NCBI RefSeq assembly: GCF_020532725.1
Contig: NZ_JAJAVC010000011.1
Coordinates: 582,471-646,470 of the forward strand
DNA from: Methylobacillus arboreus
GTDB taxonomy: Bacteria > Pseudomonadota > Gammaproteobacteria > Burkholderiales > Methylophilaceae
DNA: 64,000 nucleotides
Direction of reading: 5' to 3'
The notes below the pieces were generated by a model. It saw nothing but the letters and a program-made list of their open reading frames with translations. It ran no database searches and was not told the DNA's origin. Made by a program: the position numbers and the translations under genes. Of the stretch, positions 20,833 through 35,170 are shown one piece after another; position 1 is the first letter of the stretch; every line of letters begins with the position of its first letter.

Positions 20833-21100
20833 GAGCCTGTTCACGATCTTTTCATAGGAAACGTTGTCCCGGCAGGGTAGTCGAAGCAAGGCGCAAACCG
20901 CAGACGTGCTTATTGCCCGGCGAGGATTTGCAACGCAGCAGCGGCTGCACTGCCGGGGCAACCCGAAGGGCATGGCTTCAAAACGCGCCCGCTCTGCGTT
21001 GTAGTCCTTGGCAAGGCAATCAGCATTACCTGCGGACTGCGCCTTGACCGGACGCGTTTTGCAGCCATGCGTATCCTATGAAAAGATCGTGAACAGGCTC
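20833..21100. mobile_element. Noncoding inverted-repeat element (MITE-like), 268 bases
   Basis: The ends are perfect 27-base inverted repeats (20833-20859 and 21074-21100), beginning GAGCCTGTTCAC. A second, imperfect pair lies inside (near 20887-20903, CAAGGCGCAAACCGCAG, and its complement near 21033-21049). No transposase frame is present. The flanking triplets are TCA on the left and TTA on the right, both of the TNA type used by some IS5-family elements, but not identical. The first 12 bases recur at 55261-55272. It is best explained as a miniature element moved by a transposase encoded elsewhere. Confidence 0.75.
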
Positions 21101-21112
21101 TTACGGGCAGTC

Positions 21113-22384
21113 ATGGGTAGTGGCATGCATTGTGGAATAGATTACGGCACATCCAATTCGTCGCTTGGCGTAGTAAAGGATGGGAAAGTTGTGCAGGCCA
21201 AGCTTGAACAGGAGAGTGTTTATCTTCCTTCTGCAATTTATCGCGCGTTCCCCGAGCATGAACTCAATGATGATATCGAGTCGCGCACCATACGCCAGCA
21301 ATTGGGCAATGCCCAAGGGATGTTGTATGGCACTGAAGCCATAGAGGCGTATATCCGCAATCCTGGTGAAGGTTTGTTCATGAAGTCTCCCAAGGTGTTC
21401 CTGGGCAGCGATTTGAACAAGGATCAACTGGATTTCTTCCAGGTGGTGATTGCCAAGATGATGCTGCATATTCTTGAGCAGGCAAGAGCATTTTATGGAC
21501 ATGACTTGACCCAGGCTGTCGTCGGCAGGCCAATTCGCTACCATGGTATTCGCGGTGAGCAGGGTGATAAGCAGGCCTTGGCAATTATGCAGCATGCGGC
21601 GGCGGAGGCAGGGCTTGATGAAATAGTCTTCATGTATGAACCATTGGCGGCGGCACTGGATTATGAGCAGGGCCTTAGCGGCGATGAGGTGCTGTTGGTG
21701 GTGGATGTGGGTGGCGGCACGACAGATTGCTCGGTGGTGAAGGTGGGGCCGTCTTATCGCCAGAAGCGTGAGCGTAGCGATGACCTGCTGGCTTATGCTG
21801 GCAACCGCATTGGTGGCGTGGACCTGGATATCAACCTGGGCTGGCATAGCATCATGCCTCTGTTTGGACGCGGCACGGATGCATTGCACAACAAGGCATT
21901 TGATGCGATTGCCGTGAACAGCATTCCCAGCCAGCAGGCATTTTATTCCCGCTTCGAGATGCCGGTGCATGGCAAGGCCGATGCGGTGCGCGAGCGGCTT
22001 TACAAGGTTTGGCTGGATAAGCTCAGCAGCCATTTGGTCCGTAGTGCCGAACTGGCAAAAATTGCATTGTCGGATGCCGAGCGGCACGAGTTCGGGCTGG
22101 ATTACGTCGAACAGGATTTGCAAGTGCAGGTGAGACGCGAGGATTTCCGGGAGGCTATTGAGCGGTCCACAGAGAAGATTCGGCAGGTGATTGATGATGC
22201 ACGCCAGGCGAGCACATCAACGATCGACAAAATCTACCTGACTGGCGGCTCTGCCGTCTCTCCCGTGATTCAGCAGGTGATCCGCAATGTGGTGGGCGAT
22301 GCAGTGCCATTTGTTTCCGGCAATATGCATGGCAGTGTTGCCTGTGGGCTCAGTGTGTTTGCCAGCCGGCATTTTTCTGGGTAG
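21113..22384 (+). CDS. Hsp70-family chaperone-like ATPase (YegD-like)
   Basis: About 423 residues of an Hsp70/actin-fold ATPase without the substrate-binding domain of DnaK, like E. coli YegD. Phosphate 1 motif GIDYGTSNS is near 8-16, phosphate 2 VVDVGGGTTDCSV near 201-213, and the adenosine motif LTGGSA near the end. Clients and partners of this family are not known to me. The first ATG after the upstream mobile element is 21113, with another at 21125; both lie within 25 bases of the element's right end. The frame stays open backwards into the element (to 21008), but that part is not conserved-looking. The insertion has therefore replaced or lengthened the native leader. Confidence 0.85.
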   Translation: MGSGMHCGIDYGTSNSSLGVVKDGKVVQAKLEQESVYLPSAIYRAFPEHELNDDIESRTIRQQLGNAQGMLYGTEAIEAYIRNPGEGLFMKSPKVFLGSDLNKDQLDFFQVVIAKMMLHILEQARAFYGHDLTQAVVGRPIRYHGIRGEQGDKQALAIMQHAAAEAGLDEIVFMYEPLAAALDYEQGLSGDEVLLVVDVGGGTTDCSVVKVGPSYRQKRERSDDLLAYAGNRIGGVDLDINLGWHSIMPLFGRGTDALHNKAFDAIAVNSIPSQQAFYSRFEMPVHGKADAVRERLYKVWLDKLSSHLVRSAELAKIALSDAERHEFGLDYVEQDLQVQVRREDFREAIERSTEKIRQVIDDARQASTSTIDKIYLTGGSAVSPVIQQVIRNVVGDAVPFVSGNMHGSVACGLSVFASRHFSG

Positions 22385-22594
22385 TTGGCTTGCTGTCGTT
22401 CCGTCGAATAATATAGAGTATCAATATGTAATGTGATGAGTTGCCTGTCTATCATGTCATCAAGATGGGTATCAGGGGAGTAACCCATTCTGGCGTTTAA
22501 GTACCAGTTAGAAGCATTGTCGAAGAAGTGATTGAAGGTTTGCAGGGTGCTGCATTTCAATACTTCATAACAATTACACTTGACGAAAGTGCTT

Positions 22595-26956
<4,362 letters not shown>

Positions 26957-26984
26957 AAATCAGACAACATGGGGGCGAATACTG

Positions 26985-28091
26985 ATGGACAAGATACCGG
27001 ATACAAACAATAAACAGACGATCCTGGTGATTGACGACACGCCGGAAAATTTAACGGTGATCAATGCCTTGTTGCGGGAGTTTTATCAGGTCAAGGTGGC
27101 CGTCAGCGGGGTGGACGGCCTGCGTGTAGCGCAGATGGAGCCCAGGCCGGATTTGATATTGCTGGATATCATGATGCCGGATATTGATGGTTATGAAGTC
27201 TGCCGCCAGATCAAGGCTAACCCGGTGACGGAAAACATCCCGGTAATCTTCCTCACTGCCAAGATTCATATGGAAGACGAGCAGCGTGGTTTTGATGTAG
27301 GGGCCGTGGACTATATTGTCAAGCCGATTAGTCCGCCGATTGTGCTGGCCCGCATCCAAACCCATCTCTTTCTCAAGGACCAGCGCCGCTTTCTGGAATA
27401 CCAGGTGGAGCAGCGCACGCGCGAGATTGCCTTGACCCAGGATGTGACGATCTTCGCATTGGCCTCGCTTGCAGAAACACGGGACAACGAGACCGGCAAC
27501 CATATCCGCCGCACCCAGCACTATGTGCGCCTGCTGGCAGAAAAGCTGCGCAGCCATCCCAAGTTTTCTTCCATGCTGACGCCGCCTGTGATTGATATGA
27601 TTTACAAGTCGGCACCATTGCATGACCTGGGCAAAGTGGGGATTCCCGATCATATTCTGCTTAAACCCGGTCCACTTACTGTAGAAGAATATGAAGTGAT
27701 GAAAACGCATGCCAGGCTGGGGGCCAACGCCCTGATTGATGCGGAAAAACTGATCGGGCGCAAAAACAATTTTCTGCAATGCGCGCGCGAGATTGCCATG
27801 TGGCATCACGAGCATTGGGATGGCTCGGGGTATCCTGATGGCTTGAGTGGTAACAAGATTCCCTTGGCCGCCAGGTTGATGGCGATTGCCGATGTGTATG
27901 ATGCCCTGATCAGCGAGCGCGTCTATAAACAGGCAATTGAACACGATTTGGCCGTGGAGATTATTCTTTCCGGGCGCGGCACGCATTTCGACCCGGATAT
28001 GGTGGATGCGTTTGCTGCAATCTCAGATCAGTTCCAGCAGATTGCGCAGCAGTACCGTGACCGTCATATCCCTGGTGCCCAGGTGAAATAA
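26985..28091 (+). CDS. Response regulator with HD-GYP c-di-GMP phosphodiesterase domain
   Basis: A 368-residue two-domain protein: receiver with phospho-acceptor D61 (LILLDIMMPDIDGYE) and an HD-GYP domain. The latter holds HDLGKVGIPD at 213-222 and HHEHWDGSGYPDGL from 274, including the full GYP signature, so it should hydrolyse c-di-GMP to GMP as RpfG does. A helical linker (about 130-155) joins them. It lies 28 bases after the hybrid kinase and is almost certainly in its operon, which predicts that a periplasmic signal lowers or raises c-di-GMP through the kinase's HPt. Confidence 0.92.
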   Translation: MDKIPDTNNKQTILVIDDTPENLTVINALLREFYQVKVAVSGVDGLRVAQMEPRPDLILLDIMMPDIDGYEVCRQIKANPVTENIPVIFLTAKIHMEDEQRGFDVGAVDYIVKPISPPIVLARIQTHLFLKDQRRFLEYQVEQRTREIALTQDVTIFALASLAETRDNETGNHIRRTQHYVRLLAEKLRSHPKFSSMLTPPVIDMIYKSAPLHDLGKVGIPDHILLKPGPLTVEEYEVMKTHARLGANALIDAEKLIGRKNNFLQCAREIAMWHHEHWDGSGYPDGLSGNKIPLAARLMAIADVYDALISERVYKQAIEHDLAVEIILSGRGTHFDPDMVDAFAAISDQFQQIAQQYRDRHIPGAQVK

Positions 28092-28130
28092 ACCATGGCG
28101 TTCCTTTAAAGTGAGTTCAACGGTTAAAAA

Positions 28131-29120
<990 letters not shown>

Positions 29121-29180
29121 TTCAATCCTCGTTTCTATAAAAAGGAATATCTGGAATTTTCGATATATAGTGCTAAAAAA

Positions 29181-29483
29181 TTACAGCTCTTTCCCTATGA
29201 TTTCGGCAAGAGCGCTGATGGTTGCTTCGTTCCGCTTGTAGTAGGTCCACTGACCGATGCGCCTGACTTCGACCAAGCCCGCTCGCTGCAGCGTTGCAAG
29301 ATAATCAGACACCGTTGACTGCGACAGTCCGACGCCTTCTTGAATACTGCTGACGCAGACGCCCACCGTAAGAACGTCACCTTCATCCTGCGGAGGGAAA
29401 TTTTTCGCGGGATCCTTCAAACCTTTCAGGATTTCAAGGCGGGTACGGTTTGACAGGGCTTTGAATATTTCGAGCAAATCCAT
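29181..29483 (-). CDS. ArsR-family winged-helix repressor
   Basis: A 100-residue ArsR/SmtB-fold regulator: LFKALSNRTRLEIL-like first helices (FKALSNRTRLEILKGL), then the recognition helix region VGLSQSTVSDYLATLQRAGLV and the wing RRIGQWTYYKRN. The metal-binding CxC of arsenic sensors is absent. One cysteine (VGVCVSS) lies in the loop, so redox or electrophile sensing is possible but unproven. It precedes the quinone oxidoreductase gene and has a dyad operator just upstream of its start, fitting auto-repression of a two-gene operon induced by quinones or similar compounds. Confidence 0.88.
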   Translation of the reverse strand: MDLLEIFKALSNRTRLEILKGLKDPAKNFPPQDEGDVLTVGVCVSSIQEGVGLSQSTVSDYLATLQRAGLVEVRRIGQWTYYKRNEATISALAEIIGKEL

Positions 29484-29492
29484 GACCTGATT

Positions 29493-29512
29493 ATATCGAT
29501 ATTTACCGATAT
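29493..29512 (-). promoter_or_regulatory. Candidate ArsR-type operator
   Basis: Dyad ATATCG (29493-29498) / CGATAT (29507-29512) with an eight-base AT-rich centre, 10 bases upstream of the arsR start codon. A related half-site, CGATATAT, lies between arsR and the oxidoreductase gene. Confidence 0.55.
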
Positions 29513-29589
29513 GTCAATACAAAAGCCAGCCGCTGTTGAGTCAGCCCGGTGCTGGAGCCAACCCTGGCAATCTGATGCCGAAGGCCTGC

Positions 29590-29790
29590 CTAGCCGAAAG
29601 GCAGCCCATGCTGCCGCCCAATCTCCCAGGACACGCCACCGCCGCGCATTGTGGCAGCGACCTGTTGCCCCAACCGTTGCTCAATCACGGGCTTCCACGG
29701 CACCAGGCTGAACCCCATGCCTTCGTCCAGCATGGCGTAGCGTCCACTGGTCAGTATGATGCTTCGCCGGTAGATCCCGGACACAGACCG
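29590..29790 (-). pseudogene. C-terminal fragment of a DUF3363 conjugative relaxase
   Basis: The last 66 codons before the stop at 29590 read like the end of DUF3363/VirD2-type relaxases of integrative conjugative elements: GIYRRSIILTSGRYAMLDEG followed by MGFSLVPWKPVIEQRLGQQ and GGGVSWEIGRQHG. The catalytic N-terminal relaxase domain is missing entirely. The frame runs upstream to 30207, but that part belongs to another decayed gene read out of frame. Family assignment rests on my memory of these conserved C-terminal strings. Confidence 0.72.
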
Positions 29791-29804
29791 CGTTTTCTGT
29801 TCGC

Positions 29805-30005
29805 CTTCGGCGTGCAGGCTTGCAGCACCATGAGTTGCCAGCGCACGGTGCCGTAGTCGTTCGATTCTCAGCGGATGCGGTAGAAGATTGCCGTGGGCAG
29901 GAACACCGCGCAGCGCCGCCAGCGATCGAGCTGGACGGTGCGCGCCGGGTGGCCGAAGCGCAGGTAACGAGCTGTGGCGTAGTCCAGCGAAGTTCGGTGC
30001 TGGAG
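29805..30005 (-). pseudogene. Decayed DUF2840 gene of a conjugative element
   Basis: In the minus frame ending at TGA 29868-29870 the translation includes ARYLRFGHPARTV and DRWRRCAVFLPTAIFYRIR. After the stop the same frame continues ESNDYGTVRWQLMVLQACTPK. DUF2840 proteins, which sit beside parA, traF and relaxase genes in integrative elements, have RFG, a DRRRR-type stretch, then RWxxNDYGTV. Here TGA stands where the conserved W (TGG) belongs, a single-base nonsense change. Both ends are missing: the left part is cut by a stop at 30006-30008 and the right part joins the relaxase fragment. Confidence 0.68.
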
Positions 30006-30014
30006 TCATGCTGA

Positions 30015-30064
30015 AATAAAAAAGGATTGCGAGGACAATCCTTTGTTTGCGATCCTTTTTTATT
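30015..30064 (-). terminator. Long bidirectional terminator downstream of ybiT
   Basis: A 16-base arm (30015-30030) pairs with 30049-30064 with a single wobble, with A and T runs at the outer ends. It lies 19 bases past the ybiT stop and insulates it from the decayed conjugation genes. Confidence 0.8.
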
Positions 30065-30082
30065 GACGTGAGGCAGGCCGTG

Positions 30083-31678
30083 TTATTCGACGCCCTGGCT
30101 GGCAAGGTAGTCTTCGTAATTGCCGCTGAAGTCCACGATGCCGTCTGTCTTGATTTCAATAATGCGCGTTGCCAGCGAACTGACGAATTCACGGTCATGG
30201 CTGACAAAGAACAGGGTGCCCTTATATTTATCCAGCGCAGTATTCAGCGCTTCAATGGATTCCATATCCATGTGGTTGGTCGGTTCATCCATCAGCAGCA
30301 CATTGGTGCGCGCCAGCATCAGCTTGCCGTAGAGCATGCGGCCTTTCTCGCCGCCGGATAATACCTTCACGGATTTCTTGGTATCTTCGCCGGAAAACAG
30401 CAACCGTCCCAGCATGCTGCGTACCGATTGGTCGTCGTCGCCTTGCTGGGTAAATTGCGACATCCAGTCGAACAGGTTGAGGTCTTCCTCAAACTCGTAT
30501 TCGTGATCCTGCGCGAAATAACCTAGCTTGGCTTTGTCGGTCCACTTGATTTCACCATGCTGTGGTGTCAGGTCGCCTGCCAGGCAGCGCAGGAAGGTGG
30601 TTTTACCGATACCGTTTTCCCCGATAATGGCCACTTTTTCACCCGCCTCAAAGATCAATTCCACATCCTTGAACAAGGGTCGGTCAAAGCCGTGGCTGAC
30701 TTTCTTCAGTTCAACGGCGTTGCGGTGCAGCTTGTCGCGCTCGTCATATTCAAAGCGGATGAATGGATACTGACGGCTGGAGGGCTTGAATTCCTCAATC
30801 TTGATCTTGTCGATCTGCTTGGCGCGGCTGGTGGCCTGCTTGGCCTTGGAGGCGTTGGCAGAGAAGCGGCGTACGAACTCTTGCAGGTCGGCGATCTGCT
30901 GCTTGGCCTTGGCATTGTCCTTAGCTTGTTGCGCGCGTGCCTGGGCGGAGGCTTCCATGTAGTCGTCGTAATTGCCCGGATACACGGTCAGCTTGTTGTA
31001 GTCCATGTCGGCCGTATGTGTACAGACCTGGTTCAGGAAGTGCCGGTCATGCGAAATGATGATCATGGTGCAATCGCGGTTGTTCAGCACATCTTCCAGC
31101 CAGCGGATGGTATTGATGTCCAAGTTGTTGGTCGGCTCATCCAGCAGCAGTATGTCGGGATTGGCAAACAGCGCCTGTACCAGCAGCACGCGCAGTTTCC
31201 AGCCCGGCGCAACGGCGCTCATGGGGCCGGTGTGCTGCTCAATGGGAATACCCACGCCCAGCAGCAACTCGCCTGCGCGGGCTTCCGCGGTATAACCGTC
31301 ATATTCCGCATACACGCCTTCCAACTCGGCGGCGCGCATATAGTCGTCCTCTGTGGCTTCCGGGTTCATGTAGATGGCGTTTTTCTCTACATTGGCTTTC
31401 CACATTTCCTCATGGCCCATCATGACGACATCAATGACGCGCTGGTCTTCGTAGGCAAACTGGTCCTGGCGCAGGAAGGCCATGCGTTCATTGCTGTCCA
31501 GCGAGATATTGCCGGATGTCGGCTCCAGCACGCCGGCCAGGATTTTCATGTAGGTTGATTTGCCACAGCCGTTGGCGCCAATCAGGCCGTAACGGTTGCC
31601 TTCACCAAACTTGACCGATACATTCTCAAATAACGGCTTGGCGCCAAACTGCATAGTGATGTTGTTGCTGATTAACAC
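30083..31678 (-). CDS. ybiT: ABC-F ATPase, YbiT-like
   Basis: A 531-residue soluble ABC-F protein with two ATPase domains and no membrane part; ABC-F proteins bind the ribosomal E site and tune translation. Walker A sites are GANGCGKST (34-42) and GENGIGKTT (about 351-359). The first domain's signature is the unusual APGWKLR, the second is LSGGEKGR. Walker B sites [13 protein letters not shown] and [12 protein letters not shown] are intact, and a charged linker (about 240-310) connects the halves. The degenerate first signature and the length fit YbiT rather than Uup or EttA. It is third in a likely greB-nitroreductase-ybiT operon. Confidence 0.9.
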   Translation of the reverse strand: MLISNNITMQFGAKPLFENVSVKFGEGNRYGLIGANGCGKSTYMKILAGVLEPTSGNISLDSNERMAFLRQDQFAYEDQRVIDVVMMGHEEMWKANVEKNAIYMNPEATEDDYMRAAELEGVYAEYDGYTAEARAGELLLGVGIPIEQHTGPMSAVAPGWKLRVLLVQALFANPDILLLDEPTNNLDINTIRWLEDVLNNRDCTMIIISHDRHFLNQVCTHTADMDYNKLTVYPGNYDDYMEASAQARAQQAKDNAKAKQQIADLQEFVRRFSANASKAKQATSRAKQIDKIKIEEFKPSSRQYPFIRFEYDERDKLHRNAVELKKVSHGFDRPLFKDVELIFEAGEKVAIIGENGIGKTTFLRCLAGDLTPQHGEIKWTDKAKLGYFAQDHEYEFEEDLNLFDWMSQFTQQGDDDQSVRSMLGRLLFSGEDTKKSVKVLSGGEKGRMLYGKLMLARTNVLLMDEPTNHMDMESIEALNTALDKYKGTLFFVSHDREFVSSLATRIIEIKTDGIVDFSGNYEDYLASQGVE

Positions 31679-31726
31679 GGTGTTTTCCTAAAAATCCTAA
31701 AATAATCTTGGTGTAATTGCCGGGTG

Positions 31727-32332
31727 TTACTTGAATCTGTTGCGGATAACCACTTCGTCCAGTGACAGCTGGCCGCCACGTGGCCGAGCAGGCTGGATAC
31801 CCTTGCCGATCGCAACGAACATCACTGGCGTATGGTCAGCAGGCAGGTTGAGCAGCTTGGCAACTGCATCAAAATCAAAACCGTCCATGGGACAGGAGTC
31901 GTAGCCCAGTTCCTGGGCTGCCAGCATCAGCGTCGTGGCAGCCATGCCGCAGGAGCGCATGCCTTCGTCACGTTGTACCTGCGCTTTGTCACGGTAGTAG
32001 CCATCAATTGCATTGACCAGGTAATCCTGCACGGGTTGCTCTGCATTGCGCCAGTAGCGGCGTGGCTCTTTCTCCCAGGCATTGAGGTCAGCGGTCAGCA
32101 CCACCAGCAGCGAGGCATCCGTTACCTGTGCCTGGTTCCAGCTTGCAGCACGCACCTGCTGGCGCAGTTCCGAATCCTGCACCAATACAAAGCGCCAGTG
32201 CTGGATATTGAATGCCGTGGGGGAGAGCACAGCCAGCGACATCAGTTTTTCAATGTCGGCCTCCGGCATGGCATGGCTGGCATCAAATGCCTTGACCGAG
32301 CGGCGGCCTTCAATGGCTTCAGTAACATTCAT
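31727..32332 (-). CDS. Nitroreductase-family flavoprotein
   Basis: A 201-residue FMN-dependent nitroreductase-fold enzyme. The FMN phosphate-binding RRSVKAFD lies at about 10-17, SPTAFNIQHWRFVLV follows, and GMAATTLMLAAQELGYDSCPMDGFD forms the central FMN/active-site helix. It probably reduces nitro compounds, quinones or flavins with NAD(P)H; the natural substrate is unknown. The ATG at 32330-32332 has GAGGAA upstream; ten in-frame codons before it are ignored. It starts 14 bases after the greB stop. Confidence 0.88.
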   Translation of the reverse strand: MNVTEAIEGRRSVKAFDASHAMPEADIEKLMSLAVLSPTAFNIQHWRFVLVQDSELRQQVRAASWNQAQVTDASLLVVLTADLNAWEKEPRRYWRNAEQPVQDYLVNAIDGYYRDKAQVQRDEGMRSCGMAATTLMLAAQELGYDSCPMDGFDFDAVAKLLNLPADHTPVMFVAIGKGIQPARPRGGQLSLDEVVIRNRFK

Positions 32333-32345
32333 ACTACAGAATTCC

Positions 32346-32843
32346 TCAATAGTGGATAGCAATAATTTCCAGGTCCAGGTCGCCGGCTGGGCGATGCCAT
32401 GTGACGCTGTCGCCGATTTTCTGGCCGATCAATGCCTGCGCCAACGGAGAAGTCCAGCTTACCTGGTTGAGGGCGATGTCAGCTTCGTCCTCACCTACGA
32501 TCATGAAGGTATGCTGGCTGCCATTCTCGTCTTCCACTTCTACAGTGGCGCCGAACAATACTGTATCTGCAGGCTGGGCAGCAGGGTCAACCAGTATTGC
32601 GGAGTCCAGCTTCGCCTGCAGATAGCGCAGGTCGCGGTCTATAATGGCGAGCCGCTGCTGGGCGACGGGGTCTTCCTTGCGCTGGGCGAGTGGCAGCCGC
32701 TCTTGTTCAAGCTGGCTCGCCTGCCGTTGCAGCTGCTGGAGGCCAGATGGGGTGACATAATTGGCATGCGCACTGATCGGGCGTTCCGGCAGGTCAGTAC
32801 CGGCATGCTCCAGGTCATCCTCTTTGACAAATCCGCGGCTCAT
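32346..32843 (-). CDS. greB: Transcription elongation factor GreB
   Basis: GreB enters the RNA polymerase secondary channel and stimulates cleavage of backtracked transcripts. The 165-residue protein starts MSRGFVKEDDLEHAGTDLPE, the characteristic GreB-type extension. The helical hairpin follows (about 33-85, with acidic tip residues), then the FKBP-like C-terminal domain with TVEVEDENGSQ and SPLAQALIGQKIGDSV. It appears to lead an operon with the nitroreductase (14 bases) and ybiT (49 bases). Confidence 0.92.
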   Translation of the reverse strand: MSRGFVKEDDLEHAGTDLPERPISAHANYVTPSGLQQLQRQASQLEQERLPLAQRKEDPVAQQRLAIIDRDLRYLQAKLDSAILVDPAAQPADTVLFGATVEVEDENGSQHTFMIVGEDEADIALNQVSWTSPLAQALIGQKIGDSVTWHRPAGDLDLEIIAIHY

Positions 32844-33066
32844 TGGGCTGAAAATGCAATGTTTTCAATAAAACCTTGAATTGTATCCTATTATGCTGCT
32901 GTAGTCCCCAGCGGACAGAAAGAGCTATATGGCGGCAGGTATGCCTATTGGACAGGGTGCTTTTAGAATTGAAATTGCTCGAGAATTGGAGCGTATGGTT
33001 TTATTACAGGCAGGCGTTTAACCTTTTGGATAAAAAGTCTTACCCAGACTTTCGGGTTTTATCTTC

Positions 33067-33783
33067 TCAACCCAATATGTTTACTTGATTTTCTGGTTGC
33101 TTGAATGACTCGGCTTGCAGAATATTGGCAAAGCTGGATAGCAGCGTATCGCCAAAGCCTTTTGGTGCACGGGGATCAATCCTGGCACTGGTCACCACCC
33201 TGGGCTTGGCACTCCAGGCAATGTTGATTCCATGTTTTTCCAAAGCTTGTACCAGGGCTACGTCCTCATTATTTGCCAAGGGTAAAAAACCGCCTACCTT
33301 GCGATAAGCCTCTGCAGAGATTCCCAAGTTAGCGCCATGGATGTGGCGGTGGCCTTCCTGATCCTTGTAGTTCTGATTGAAATCCGATTTCATGGCATGA
33401 GCATGGCGGCCGAAGCCGGACCAGTCGCTAATCTGGATAGTGCCGCATACTGCCTCGCTGTTGAGGCCTAATTGGCTGACAATCCATCTCAGGTCTACGA
33501 TCGTATCGGCATCAGTGAAGGCAAGCCACCTGGCTCCCTGTGCCAGGAGATACTCCGCGCCGACAGCTCTTGCCTGGCCTACGTTTTTGAATTCCTCTTT
33601 AAGAATTTTGACGGTAAATAAGTGACTGATGGATTCAGACTCATCTGAACAGGCATCCAGCACTACCACGATTTTTACCGTCTCGTTCTGAAGCCTGCCG
33701 TGCCTTGCCGCTTTGGTGATAGCGGCAAGGCAGGCATGCAGGTATTGCGCTTCATTATGGACAGGCACGACAATACCGATCAT
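33067..33783 (-). CDS. Family 2 glycosyltransferase
   Basis: A 238-residue GT-A fold transferase: IGIVVPVHNEAQYL at the start, VVVLDACSD for the nucleotide-sugar site, the DxD-like FTDADTIVD (metal site), GANLGISAEAYRKVGGF and an NEDVAL acidic motif. No transmembrane helix is seen, so the product is likely made at the inner face of the membrane or in the cytosol. Its start overlaps the methyltransferase stop by four bases (ATGA), making it the last gene of a four-gene operon. Sugar donor and acceptor are unknown. Confidence 0.85.
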   Translation of the reverse strand: MIGIVVPVHNEAQYLHACLAAITKAARHGRLQNETVKIVVVLDACSDESESISHLFTVKILKEEFKNVGQARAVGAEYLLAQGARWLAFTDADTIVDLRWIVSQLGLNSEAVCGTIQISDWSGFGRHAHAMKSDFNQNYKDQEGHRHIHGANLGISAEAYRKVGGFLPLANNEDVALVQALEKHGINIAWSAKPRVVTSARIDPRAPKGFGDTLLSSFANILQAESFKQPENQVNILG

Positions 33784-34400
33784 CTGATGCCCTCCCGTTG
33801 AGCTACGGACCGGGAATTGGTGCCGTAGATTTCCAGCAGAAAATCGTCTTCCTCATGCCTTGCCAGGACGTTCAATATACTGATGTCCTGGAATAATTGA
33901 CTGATAAAGCTGGTAGAGACTGTTCTCTGTGAAAATGCAGGCTTCCAATGGCAGATTACAATTTGCCCTTCGGCCGATAAGCTTTTTATCACTTTGTTAA
34001 CCACGACGCGTAAATCGACTTCAGGAAGAAAATACAAGACCTCGCTAAGCACGATCAAGTCGTAACTGTTGATATCGGGATCAGGCCAATCCTGCGGCAG
34101 GATATGCTTTGCTACTTTAATGTTGGTGAGCGCTACCAGGTTATGTTCAGCAATTTTTACGGCGCGTTGGCTGCTGTCGCTGATCGTGAGAAAGTCGCAC
34201 CGGGCAGCAAGCTTCTTGCTTAGTTCGGCTACGCCTGCGCCTGGTTCATAGGCATTTTTGTAATGCCGGTTTGGCAAAGATGCCAACAATATGTCGATTT
34301 TTCTTTGTTCGTACCATCGGGATTTAAGCCCATAGGGGTCGTCACTTGCAGCATACAAGCCTTCAAAATCCTCTGAAGGCTGTGTGGAAGAATTTGTCAT
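33780..34400 (-). CDS. NodS-like SAM-dependent methyltransferase
   Basis: A 206-residue class I methyltransferase. FEGLYAASDDPYGLKSRWYEQRK at the start is typical of the NodS family, followed by the SAM-binding AYEPGAGVAELSKKLA and the acidic LIVLSEVLYFLPE. NodS N-methylates the deacetylated glucosamine of rhizobial Nod factors; here that activity is only suggested by similarity. The ATG at 34398-34400 overlaps the stop of the PIG-L gene (ATGA), and its own end overlaps the glycosyltransferase start, so the four genes are translationally coupled. Confidence 0.85.
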   Translation of the reverse strand: MTNSSTQPSEDFEGLYAASDDPYGLKSRWYEQRKIDILLASLPNRHYKNAYEPGAGVAELSKKLAARCDFLTISDSSQRAVKIAEHNLVALTNIKVAKHILPQDWPDPDINSYDLIVLSEVLYFLPEVDLRVVVNKVIKSLSAEGQIVICHWKPAFSQRTVSTSFISQLFQDISILNVLARHEEDDFLLEIYGTNSRSVAQREGIR

Positions 34401-35170
34401 TGGCAACCTCGCAGAAAAATCTCATACGGATTGTAGAAATGCTCAAGGACATGAGTGGGCAGAATCGGGCCGGCTCCCGTGCTGGGATCAGGCTCCAATT
34501 GGCTGCGGAACGCATGGATGGCGGTTTTTTTTCTATGCCATATTTCGCGTGGAAAATTCAATTTGAGGGCTGCGCTTTGATCTATTAGTTTTTCATCTGG
34601 GCTGCATGCATGCCATCCCCAGATAGGCGCTTGAAGCAGGGATGCATCCAAATCATTCGCGACATGAAAGCATGCCCTGGCTACGGCTTCATGGTCAGGA
34701 TGGCCGTCGTTTTGCCACGGGCAGACCACCACATCGTTGGGTGTCAGCCATTTCTCCAATACCGATTGAATGCAAGGTTCAGCCGCATTCAGGCAGCCGT
34801 CGGGAAGATTGGCCCGCACAATCTGGATGCGGCCGGAGTGAAGGATGGATAACGCAATTTCAGTTTCCCTGGCCCTGATGGCAGCAAGGCAGGAGGGTGA
34901 CCAGGCAAGGGAGTCGGGATGGCTGGCTTCGCCGTTTGTCACGGCAATCAGCAGGCACTCCCTTTGCGATGCCGTAGCCAAGGCTAACAGTCCTCCCGCA
35001 CAAAGGATTTCATCATCAGGATGAGGGGAAACGATTACTAGCCGCTTGCCCGGCGGAACCACACCTGCAAGCGTGACCGAAGGTATATTGTGCCGATTTG
35101 TCCAATCGCGCCAAGATCTTGCGGATGTCCCCCGGTTGATCTCGATCACATTTCCATTCAAAGCCGCCAT
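34397..35170 (-). CDS. PIG-L family (LmbE-like) deacetylase
   Basis: A 257-residue zinc-dependent N-deacetylase. The signature VSPHPDDEILCAGG is near 47-60 and the third ligand region DGHPDHEAVA near 155-164. Relatives (PIG-L, MshB, BshB) remove acetyl from N-acetylglucosamine-containing molecules. The start overlaps the end of the acyl-CoA dehydrogenase-like gene by 13 bases and its stop overlaps the methyltransferase start. In this operon it would expose an amine that the NodS-like enzyme could methylate. Confidence 0.88.
   Translation of the reverse strand: MAALNGNVIEINRGTSARSWRDWTNRHNIPSVTLAGVVPPGKRLVIVSPHPDDEILCAGGLLALATASQRECLLIAVTNGEASHPDSLAWSPSCLAAIRARETEIALSILHSGRIQIVRANLPDGCLNAAEPCIQSVLEKWLTPNDVVVCPWQNDGHPDHEAVARACFHVANDLDASLLQAPIWGWHACSPDEKLIDQSAALKLNFPREIWHRKKTAIHAFRSQLEPDPSTGAGPILPTHVLEHFYNPYEIFLRGCQ

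Noticed and set aside
21101..22123. 340-codon minus-strand frame opposite the Hsp70-like gene
   Set aside because: Antisense shadow without protein-like pattern.
29590..30207. 205-codon frame read as one gene
   Set aside because: Its front overlaps ybiT and the middle is DUF2840 read out of frame; only the last 66 codons look like protein, so I treat it as two pseudogene fragments.
30557..31558. 333-codon plus-strand frame opposite ybiT
   Set aside because: Shadow of the ABC-F gene, which has intact Walker motifs.
32876..33088. 70-codon plus-strand frame
   Set aside because: No ribosome site, cysteine-rich nonsense composition, overlaps the end of the glycosyltransferase gene.
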